From the NCBI RefSeq assembly GCF_031143425.1, contig NC_090448.1:531358313-531422312 (forward strand): a stretch of 64,000 bases of DNA, given 5' to 3'. This DNA is from Pleurodeles waltl. Its lineage: Eukaryota; Chordata; Amphibia; Caudata; Salamandridae. The notes below the pieces were generated by a model. The model made no database searches. It worked only from the letters and a program-made list of their open reading frames with translations, and was not told the origin of the DNA. A program made the position numbers and the translations under genes. Shown one piece after another: positions 55,376 to 64,000 of this stretch (the first letter of the stretch is position 1; each line of letters starts with the position of its first letter).

Positions 55376-56475
55376 AGTATGTGAGTGAGTGCATAAGTGT
55401 CTAAGTTGGGCTGTGAGTGGGTGAGAGGGTGTCTGAGTGGGTTTGTCAGTGTGTGTGTGTGTCTGAGTAGGTCTGTGAGTGGGTGAGTGAGTCTCTAAAT
55501 TGGGGTCTGTGAGTGGGTGCGTGAGCATGAGTGGGTCTGTGAGCGTGTGTATGAATGTGTGAGTGGGTCTGTCAGTGGGTGCTAGAATGTCTTCGATGGA
55601 TCTGTTAGTGGGTACATGAGTGTCTGATTGGGTCTGTGAAAGAGTGTGTGAGTGGATCTCTGAGTGGGTGCATGAAGGTCTAAATGGATCTGTGAGTGGG
55701 TGTGTCAGCATATATGTGGGTCTGTGAATGGGTGCATGAATCTCTGAGTGAGCCTGTGAATGGGTGTATAAGTGTCTGAGTGGGTCTGTGAGTTGGTGCA
55801 TGAGTGTCCAAGTGGGTCTGTGAGTGGGTGCGTGAGTGTCTCTCTGGGTCTGTGACTGGGTGCATGAGGGTCTGAATGGGTCTGTGAGTGGGTGCGTGAG
55901 GGTGTGAATTGCCATGTGAGTGGGTGCATGAATGTCTGAGTGGGTCTGTGAATGGGTGTGTAAGTGTCAAGTTGATCTTTGAGTGAGTGTCCAAGTGGGT
56001 CTGTGAGTGGCTATGTGAGTGTCTCTGGCTCTGGGAGTGGGTGCATGAGGGCCTGAGTGGGACTGTGACTGGGTGCATGAGGTTCTGAGTGGGTCTGTGA
56101 CTGGGTGCATGAGTCTCTGAGTGAGCCTGTGAATGGGTGCGTCAGGGTCTCAGTGGCTATGTGAGTGAGTGTGTCAGTGTTTCAGTGGGTCTGTGAGTGG
56201 GCGGGTGATGGTCTGAGTGGGGCTGTGAGTGGCTGTGTAAGTGTTTGAGTGGTTCTGTGAGTGGATGCACAAGTGTCTGATTGGGTCTATGAGTGGGTGC
56301 ATGAAGGCCTGAGTGAGTCTGTGACTGGGTTCCTGAATGTCTGAGTGTGTCTCTGAGTGGGTGCTTGAGTGCCTGAGTGGGTCTGAAAGTGGGTGTCTGA
56401 CTCTTTGAGTGGGTCTTTGAGTGGGTGCATGAGTGTCTGAGTGCTTCTATGAGTGAATGATTTAGTGTACGAATG
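55376..56475. repeat. Minisatellite, 32-bp unit, about 34 copies
   Basis: The unit reads roughly GTGTCTGAGTGGGTCTGT followed by GAGTGGGTGCATGA. In 55800-55970 five successive units are exactly in register. The 32-bp period is not a multiple of three, so the Thr/His/Pro-rich minus-strand frames (for example 55367-55915) are by-products. Confidence 0.92.
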
Positions 56476-57616
56476 AATCTGTGAATGTTTTTTTAAAACA
56501 ATTTTGGTGTTATTTGCGAATTCATTGCAACGTGTTATAAAGGGCCACGCTGAGCATTGCGATGTATTCACGAATATCATGTGGCGTCCCAAAAATATTT
56601 TTAAGGTCATAAATTCACAGTCAAAGACCTCGTATATCACAGCCCTCGGACCAGGGCACTTCCACCCTGACCCCTTTTGTCACTTTTCAATTTATTTTTC
56701 AGCCCCGGGGACTGTGCCCCATTACCTAAAATAGTGGCTGCAACTTTCTGGTCAGGTTGGTGACAGACAATCATAGCGTTCCTGTTGGTGCACACATTCG
56801 TGAATACGCAGTGATTGCTGCGAAAACGTTGTGACGAATCTGCGACCCTAGATATGCACATGTATTTCCCCTTTCATATCTCAAAAACTACTAAACCTAT
56901 TTACGCCAAATAACAAAAAGTATAATCTGCGTACCAAAACCTACCTTTTTGCCAAATTTGGTGTAATTCTGTCCAGCAGTTCGGGCTGTAGTCATGTTCA
57001 AAACTCCTATGGAAATTAACATGGGAAAGGCATATTTTTTTACCCCACCGTTTTTCTTGGCCTCTGTTTAACGGATCACCCCTGAAACTGTCCATGCGCA
57101 ACAAGAATCACCGGCACACGTTTTCTGGGGGAAAATGTAGTGAATATTTGTCAAACAGTGCCAAAGGTATAGGCAAGTCAAAAAAACTTTCTCTATGGAA
57201 ATATGGTCCTAACTATATAAAACTACTGGTGACCGCCACATATTTCATGGGGCATAACCACTTCTTCGATATTATAATGTAATGACAGAGCATATTTAGA
57301 TCACAGTTTTAAAAATTCATTTGCAATTATTTCAAAAACCTGAGATTGTATATGCCTAAATATACTTTTGGTAGTGTTGCAACAATAATGACCCAGTTTT
57401 CACACTATGCTACTATTACCAAAGACAGATCTCATTTTGTAAGTAATTTCACTTTCAGTTTATTGATCTAAAACTCCACAATTTCTCCACTCATTTTTAT
57501 CAGACAGAAAAAGATCCTCTAACCCTGCACATTTGATAAATCATTACTATAAATTTATATCAATGATTAAGTTTTACATATGTGGGAGTGGGGTGCATTT
57601 CATAGCTGGACATATA
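56476..57616. other. No gene; inverted copy of the 51.7-kb repeat at about 56840-57050
   Basis: The reverse complement of 56880-57030 shares TTACACCAAATTTGGCA and GTAGTTTTTGAGATAT with 51770-51860. The remaining sequence is AT-rich and without recognisable features. Confidence 0.5.
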
Positions 57617-58482
57617 GGTGGTCATTACAACCCTGGCGGACGGTGTTAAAGATGCGGTAATACCGCAAACAGTCAGACGGACAAAAAAAGGGAATTATGA
57701 CCCTGGCGGAAACCGCCAACAAAGACAGCCACTTTAACACACCGCCCGCCACGGCGGTACAGACAAGCAGCGCGGCGGTCACCGCCAACAGACAGGCGGG
57801 AGACAATGTACCGCCCACAGTATCACAACAGGCCAATCCGCCACCTTTTCCGGGGCGGATTCACCGTGGATAAAAACACGGCGGAAAAAGGCTTTTGCTA
57901 TGGGAAAACGCTCACCTTCTACACATCCCACGAGGAACGATGACTCCATGGAGCCGGAACCCCAAATACTACCTGCCCTTGTCTTTCTGCTCCTTCACGA
58001 CCAACAGCGACGTAGGCGCAGAAGATACTGGTGAGTACTGCACCTACGACACGGGGGAGGGGGGAGGCAAAAGTTAGGGGGACACCCACCAAACACCCCC
58101 ACGCCCACCCTCGCATAGTACAACATACACACCAATGGAGTCACAAAAAGAACAGTAACAACCCACAATCCCCCCGGAAGAATGCAAAGACAATGCAAAT
58201 TTCGGGCAAACATTATAATGTGCCAATATACATGTCATAAAAAAATATACAAATATATGTATTCCAAAATCACTCATATTTACATAAATAATCCGAGAAG
58301 TATTGCAAATATGTACACAACAATGTCCGTGCACAAACAGTCCAAAAATGCATGGGCAAGGCCCACAATAGATACCTGACCAAAATCCGAGAGAACACTG
58401 CCGGGGTATCAGATAGAAACACTACAGGCACCTCAGGGGGAAGGGAAGGGGGGGCACCTCAGCCACATGAATGCAAAGCCAG

Positions 58483-58750
58483 AGTCTCTCAAGTCTCTAC
58501 AGTGGGTGGCTTGCCCACTTTTCAATCCTGGGGAGTGCAAAGCCACAGTCTCTCAAGTCTCTACAGTGGGTGGCTTGCCCACTGTTCAATCCTGGGGAGT
58601 GCAAAGCCACAGTCTCTCAAGTCTCTACAGTGGGTGGCTTGCCCACTCTATCATCCTGGGGAGTGCAAAGCCACAGTCTCTCAAGTCTCTACAGTGGGTG
58701 GCTTGCCCACTGTACCATCCTGGGGAGTGCAAAGCCACAGTCTCTCAAGT
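58483..58750. repeat. Tandem repeat, 64-bp unit, 4 copies plus part
   Basis: AGTCTCTCAAGTCTCTAC recurs at 58483, 58547, 58611 and 58675, then AGTCTCTCAAG at 58739. Units are almost identical (differences around TTTTCAAT/TGTTCAAT/TCTATCAT). Confidence 0.97.
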
Positions 58751-58900
58751 AGATGCAGGTCCATACTGGCACTGGGGGGTGACTGGTGCCCAGACTGGAT
58801 GAGTTTCCCCGTGAAAGGTAGTGTCCTGTCACTGTCCCAGCTGCACATGGGATAAGGATGCCTGATGTGTTGGGCCATTCATTCCTACCCGGTGCATTGC

Positions 58901-59140
58901 CCTGTTCAGCGGTGCTTTGCCATGGCGGTCTCTGGACTGTTCAGCGGTGCTTTGACATGGCAGTCTTTGCCCTGTTCAGCAGTGCTTTGACATGGCGGTC
59001 TCTGGACTGTCTGCGGTGCTTTGCCATGGCGGTTCTGGACTGTTCAGCGGTGCTTTGACATGGCGGTCTCTGGACTGTTCAGCGGTGCTTTGCCATGGCG
59101 GTTCTGGACTGTTCAGCGGTGCTTTGACATGGCGGTTCTG
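58901..59140. repeat. Tandem repeat, about 33-36-bp unit, about 7 copies
   Basis: CTGTTCAGCGGTGCTTTG followed by A/CCATGGCGGT(CT)CTGGA, with small length changes between units. Confidence 0.93.
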
Positions 59141-59305
59141 ATACGGACATTGGTGTGTGGCATGACGATCTCCACACTGGACATTGGTGTGTGGCATGAC
59201 GAACTCCACATTGGACATTGGTGTGTGGCATGACGATCTCCATACTGGACATTGGTGTGTGGCATGACGATCTCCATACTGGACATTGTTGTGTGGCATG
59301 ACGTT
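59141..59305. repeat. Tandem repeat, 34-bp unit, about 4.5 copies
   Basis: GGACATTGGTGTGTGGCATG followed by ACGATCTCCATACT, starting at about 59145. Confidence 0.93.
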
Positions 59306-59308
59306 CCA

Positions 59309-62174
59309 TCATTGCCCAGCGGGGCTGTGGCATCCTGGCCCCGCCTGGGCTGTGTCTTGTGCGGTGGTCTCAGGACCAGTGACGATACTTGGGCCCTCCT
59401 GGGCTGTGTCTTGTGCGGTGGTCTCAGGACCAGTGACGATACTTGGGCCCTCCTGGGCTGTGTCTTGTGCGGTGGTCTCTGGACCAGTGACGATACTTGG
59501 GCACTCCTGGGCTGTGTCTTGTGCGGTGGTCTCTGGACCAGTGACGATACTTGGGCCCTCCTGGGCTGTGTCTTGTGCGGTGGTCTCTGGACCAGTGACG
59601 ATACTTGGGCCCTCCTGGGCACTCACTCTGGCAGTGGTCTCTGGACCAGTTATGATACTTGGGCCCTCCTGGGCACTGACTCTGGTGGAGGCTCTGGACC
59701 AGTGACAACGGTGCTGGCGGTTGTGTCTGGACCACCGGAAATGATGGCACACTTCTCTGCCGTGACACTCACAACAGGCTGGGCAGACTTCCTCAGGACC
59801 TTCCTCACCTTTTTTGGAGTTACAGCTGACTCACCAATCGCCTTCAATCCCATTTCACTTGTTGTCCCACCAGGAGTCTTGACACGGTCCCGTCGTCCAC
59901 TCTCCAATTTCAGAGCCTTTACAGGGGGTGGGCTGCCAGTGCCTTGGCTCCAGGTCCTACAGCCTGCCCTGGTGGACGGTGCACTCCAAAAACCTGGAAC
60001 ACGCACCACTGGTACTGGTGGCTTTTTGGCTGAGGCGCTACGACGGGACTGATGAATTGGAGGGGGGTGGGGGCAAAAAGGTCAATTTGACAGAGGGACG
60101 GTTTCTGACGGACACTGGGATGGGTAGCTGGAGGGGGTCTGGGAGTGGAGGAAGAGGAGGTGGTTGTAGGAGGTGTCACTTTAGCTGTTTTGGGTGCAGG
60201 TGCAGGTACTGGAGGCTGTCGTGAGGTGGATGGATGTTGGGTGAGTGATTGCCGGCGTTTGGGTACTTTGGGAGGGGGCGTCACAGACACACTGGGAGAG
60301 GACACAGGGGACGTGTAAATGGCAGTGGAGGTGGTGAGTGCAGGTGAGCGGCGTGTGGTGCTGGGTGTCCTGGTGCGAGTCCAAGTGCCTGTAGATGTGG
60401 TGCATGCAGGTGTGTGTGTAGACGAGACTGGGAGGGAGGAGGGAGAAGAGGAGGAGGGGGACACAGTGGAGACAGTGGATGTTGCTGTGTCTGTATGTGT
60501 GTGATGCTTGTGTGAGTGCCTGTGGGATGTGTGGTGCCTATGTTTGCCTGAGCTACTTTTGTGTGTTGACTTGTGTGCATGCTGGTCTGTAGGTGTGCTT
60601 GGGATGGGCTGTCGTACAGGGGATTGGGTCTGGGTGGAGGAAGTTGGAGGGGGAGGCTGGACACAGGGACAATTGCTGCCATCAGTGCTGAGGCCAGAGA
60701 TTGCAGGGTTCGCTGAAGGACAGCCTGGCCAGAATGAATGCCCTCCAGGAATGCATTACCGTGTTGCAACGCCCTTTCTACACCCTGGATGGCATTCACA
60801 ATGGTAGACTGCCCAACAGTGAGTGACCTGAGGAGGTCAATGGCCTCCTCACTGAGAGCAGCAGGGGTGACTGGGGCAGGGCCTGAGGTGCCTGGGGAGA
60901 AGGTGATGCCCACCCTCCTGGGTGAGCGGGCACGGGGCGAACGCTGAGGGGCTGCTGGGAGGGCGGTGCTGGTAGGGGGGGGTGGTGGCTGCACCTGTAG
61001 AAGTGGGGCGCACAGATGGTGCCGCCACCACAGGGGTGCTCACATCGGGGGACGAGTCTGTGTCGCTGGTTGGTGATCCGGTGGCCGACGTGAAGCTCCC
61101 CTCGCCCTCCGTCCCACTGGTGTATTCAGAGTCTGTGGTGTGGCCCTCCATGGCCATGTGGGATGCAGCTCCCTCGTGCTCCGGTGCCACTGTACCTCCG
61201 CCTGTTGATGCTGATGTACAAAAGGACAGGGAGAGCAGGAAAAGGGGGGGGAGACAGAACAAAGAGAGTTTTAGTGCATGGCATACTGCTACCGTTGGCG
61301 GACAAGACAGACGCAGCAGCCACATGCACAACACCGCGCTCCTGCCCTCTGCACATTCAATTTCTGGGATATGGCCTACATGGCATTGGTGGAAATCTGT
61401 GCACATGGATGCCACAGGGGCAACTATACCTCAACTTGATAATTTACTGAGGTGGGGTAGAGTGCCACATGGCCTACATTACGGAGGGGCCTTGCCTACC
61501 TAACTCGCCCTGGCCTAGGGACACCCAGAGCCCACCTCCCCCACCCAGACCCCTCCACTGCACGCAAAGTCAGCAGAATGAGCTTGTACACACCCCATTG
61601 TGTCTGCTGTGATGTCCTTAAGCGCCCATCCAACTCTGGGTAGGCCACCGCCAGGATCCGGAACATCAGGGGGGTCATGGTACGACGGGCACCCCTCCCA
61701 CGTTGGGAGGCCATCCCCAGCTGAGCCTCCGCCGTTTTCTTGCTGCAGCGGCGAATGTCCTCCCATCTTTTACGGCAGTGGGTGCCCCGTCTCTGGTGGG
61801 CCCCCAGGGTCCGGACCTCCTTGGCGATGGCACGCCAAATGTCCCTCTTCTGGTGGGCACTGACCTACATGACATGCACAAGGAAAGAGGAACAGTCATT
61901 ACCAACTGCACCATCAATGTGAGTGGCCCCCTCCCTACTCTGACCATGTGGCACATTTATTCCCATGCTTTACTGTAGTATGACTTCTGCCCCCTTCCCT
62001 CTTCCACCCAGCCCTGTCCACCCAGGCCTAGCCCCTACAACGTGCTCCATGTGTACTAACCTGTTGGTCTGGAGGACCGTAGAGTAGCATGTACTGGCAG
62101 AGGACCCCATCCACAAGTTTCTCCAACTCTTGTGCAGTGAAGGCAGGGGCCCTTTCCCCAGACGCAGCAGCCAT
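59309..62174 (-). pseudogene. Myb/SANT-like partner gene of Harbinger-2 with expanded C-terminus
   Basis: ATG at 62174. Exon 1 (62174-62061, 38 codons) begins the Myb/SANT domain (APAFTAQELEKLVDGV) and ends at GTTAGT. Exon 2 starts after TGTAG at 61864 with the rest of the domain (KRDIWRAIAKEVRTLG, CRKRWEDIRR) and a basic stretch. A donor is likely at about 61601 (GTGTGT). Exon 3 starts after an AG at 61211-61212 and is acidic (DSEYTSGTEGEG, DTDSSPDVS). It continues as LLRSLTVGQSTIVNAIQGVERAL, then a very long Pro/Ser/Thr region, TPKKVRKVLRKS, and the 18-residue repeats. Frame changes near 60975-60982 (G8), about 60450 and about 60060 break it. Confidence 0.78.
59338..59710. repeat. Tandem repeat, 54-bp unit, about 7 copies, coding phase
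   Basis: GGGCTGTGTCTTGTGCGGTG, then GTCTC(A/T)GGACCAGTGACG and ATACTTGGGCCCTCCT. Because 54 is divisible by three, the minus strand keeps one frame (59752-59309) as an 18-residue repeat like GPETTAQDTAQEGPSIVT, probably the C-terminal part of the Myb-like protein. Confidence 0.95.
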
Positions 62175-62646
62175 TGTCGCTTCCAGACCGAGGTCACAGC
62201 AGCACTAGCAGTGTAGGTCCTCTCCTGTCGAAGGTCAGGTATCTAGTGATTGAACAGATAGAAAGTGGTGGTGACGTCCGCGGCAGTGACGTCCGCGGCG
62301 GGCGCATCATCACCGCCGGCGCACCTGTTCATTGGCTCCTGGGACCAATGTTAACCAATGCAGCATTGCGCCGCGGTCTACGACCGCCTACCGCGACGGT
62401 GTGCAACGCCAGCGCTGTTACCCCACAATCCCATTGTCCCAGTTTAGAGGTCAGGCAGCCGCCATTTCAGGGGCCCACATGGATTCATTTTCAACTGCGT
62501 CACACATACTGAGGCCTACACTCAACACACATACAGGAAGGGTTTTGTGTCTGCTGTAGTATTGTGTGTAACTGTGGGTACATACCTGGATGAATAGTGA
62601 CTGGTTCTTCGCTGTTGTCCTTCTTAGGCACCGTCAGCTGGGACAT

Positions 62647-63670
62647 ATGAGAAGATGGCGGAATCCTCCGGTGTACCGACCGCTGGTGGACCTGTTGACA
62701 ATGGAAGAGAGACATTTAATCGTGACCTACCGGTTTGACCATGCTACAATCCAGGAACTATGTACCCAGTTGGAGCCAGACCTGATGTCACCAATCCGCC
62801 ATCCGACTGGAATCCCCCCTGACGTGCAGGTGCTGTCAGTGCTCCATTACCTTGCAAGTGGATCATTTCAAACAACAATGGCCATGGCATCAGGGATGTC
62901 CCAGCCTATGTTTTCCAATTTGTTGTCCCGAGTGTTGTCTGCCCTGCTGAAACACGTAAGGAGATACATCATATTCCCTTAGGTGGAGGATTTGCCTACA
63001 GTGAAAGGTGACTTCTATGCCCTTGGACATATCCCCAACGTCATAGGTGCCATTGATGGGACCGATGTAGCTCTGGTCCCCCCCGCAGGACTGAACAGGT
63101 GTACAGGAACAGGAAGAGTTATCATTCAATGAATGTCCAGATGGTCTGTTTGGCAGACCAGTACATCTCGCAGGTAAATGCTATGTTCCCTGGCTCAGTG
63201 CATGACGCCTACATCCTGCGGAATAGCAGCATCCCTGATATGATGGGTGAACTCCAGAGGCACCGTGTATGGCTATTGGGGGACTCTGGTTACCCCAACC
63301 TTTCCTGGCTATTGACCCCAGTGAGGAATCCCAGGACCAGGGCAGAGGAACGCTACAATGAGGCCCATGGGCGGACCAGGAGGGTGATCGAACGCACCTT
63401 CGGCCTCCTGAAGGCCAGGTTCCGGTGCCTCCATATGACAGGTGGTTCCCTATTCTATTCACCGAAGAAGGTGTGCGACATCATCATCGCCTGCTCCATG
63501 CTCATAACTTGGCATTGCGACGCCAGGTGCCTTTTCTGCAGGAGGATGATCCAGATGACGGTGTTGTTGCAGCTGTGGAGTCTGTGGAGCCTGTGGACAG
63601 TGATGAGGATGAAGCTGAGGAAGATGAAAACGACAACAGGGAGTCAGTCATACAGCAATATTTCCAGTGA
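62647..63670 (+). pseudogene. Harbinger-2 DDE transposase, broken
   Basis: ATG at 62647 (an acceptor-like CTTCTTAG lies at about 62620). N-terminal helices include RFDHATIQELC, then VQVLSVLHYLASGSFQ and MSQPMFSNLLSRVL. A TAG at 62980-62982 interrupts it. The first catalytic Asp is in NVIGAIDGTD (about 63040-63070). A frame change at the C7 run 63078-63084 follows. The next frame has YRNRKSYHSMNVQ, PGSVHDAYILRNS, the second Asp in WLLGDSGYP and the Glu region ERYNEAHGRTRRVIERTFG. A second frame change near 63505 leads to an acidic tail ending at 63670. All catalytic residues survive. Confidence 0.85.
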
Positions 63671-64000
63671 CACACAGGTGAGAACATTTTTATTTTTACC
63701 ATTACATTAACTTTCACACATCTACCTCTATCCTGTACCTACATTTCACTCACTATTTGTTAATTGAGTTGTACCCTTCCATTTCAGTTTTACAAGTGTG
63801 GTAACCTACGTGTCAACTGTTTGCATCCTTGAAGGGCTTGTGATGTGTGACATAGGTATGTTAGCCTTCCAATGGGTAACCCATTATGAAACTGTAATTG
63901 ATAATACAGATTTACAAATCATAGACTGACTCCATTTGTTTTTAGTGATTCAAGGGTGCAAAAAAATGAAGGGGGGTTGTAAACTGGTGATGGGTGATGG
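63671..64000. other. 3' part of Harbinger-2 after the transposase
   Basis: AT-rich sequence without a gene or terminal inverted repeat that I can identify; the element probably continues past 64000. Confidence 0.5.

Larger units (their letters stand above)
57617..64000. mobile_element. Harbinger-2, large two-gene PIF/Harbinger element, right end outside window
   Basis: The left end GGTGGTCATTACAACCCTGG at 57617, preceded by ATA, matches MITE-1 in sequence style. Inside are a Myb/SANT-like gene (minus, ATG 62174) and a DDE transposase (plus, about 62647-63670) arranged divergently. Four different minisatellites (58483-59710) lie at the 3' side of the Myb gene. At more than 6.3 kb it is about twice the size of Harbinger-1. 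The right terminal repeat was not found before 64000. Confidence 0.82.

Noticed and set aside
55367..56078. Repetitive Thr/His/Pro-rich protein of 130-180 codons
   Set aside because: By-product of the 32-bp array; the period is not divisible by three and every frame gives similar output.
58483..59710. CRISPR-like array
   Set aside because: Direct repeats abut without unique spacers, units differ between blocks, and the DNA is vertebrate transposon sequence.
59252..60052. Plus-strand 266-codon protein over the 54-bp repeats
   Set aside because: The opposite strand fits the Myb-like gene of Harbinger-2 (continuity with TPKKVRKVLRKS); the plus frame is open only because the period is a multiple of three.

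Overview
This is vertebrate repeat-rich DNA with no host protein-coding gene that I can support. Almost every long open frame belongs to a transposable element or is a shadow of one. Two-gene Harbinger transposons, hairpin-rich Harbinger-type MITEs, Gmr1-like Ty3/gypsy elements with very long LTRs and class I-like endogenous retroviruses occur together here. That mix fits a giant amphibian genome, most likely a salamander or newt such as Pleurodeles. The organism is inferred from repeat style, not from a marker gene.

Layout. 1-4462 (minus): Gmr1-like element A (RT, integrase, protease, SCAN-like gag, 881-bp LTR), inserted next to or into an older LTR-like repeat (4463-6635). 6636-about 8640 (plus): env fragment and LTR start of an endogenous retrovirus (ERV-B). 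11569-43244 (minus): a roughly 12-kb retrovirus-like provirus (ERV-A, 5'LTR-gag-pro-pol-env-3'LTR) stretched to 31.7 kb by five insertions. These are a MITE in its 3' LTR (12538-13080), a 3.5-kb Harbinger (13425-16916), a second MITE in env (18311-19191), a complete 10.4-kb Gmr1-like element B in gag (26013-36430, target duplication GCCTC) and a deleted Gmr1-like element C in the 5' LTR (about 37718-42190). 43245-49377: a possible degenerate RT, an ~84-bp tandem array, inverted-repeat DNA and a third MITE (47944-48866). 49378-51431: a solo LTR with target duplication GGTTT. 51432-57616: a second copy of the tandem/inverted-repeat composite, a tetranucleotide microsatellite and a 1.1-kb array of a 32-bp unit. 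57617-64000: a large Harbinger element that runs off the window, with a Myb/SANT-like gene (minus), four adjacent minisatellites and a broken DDE transposase (plus).

How the parts work together. Each Harbinger carries two genes in convergent or divergent layout: a DDE nuclease and a Myb/SANT-like DNA-binding partner. The MITEs share terminal sequences of the same style and were probably moved by such enzymes. The three Gmr1-like elements all place integrase upstream of reverse transcriptase, the reverse of ordinary Ty3/gypsy order. Element B is the youngest and most complete, with two nearly identical LTRs, PBS, polypurine tract and one gag-pol frame broken only by two stops. All the other coding regions carry stops, frameshifts or lost catalytic residues, so nothing here looks autonomous.
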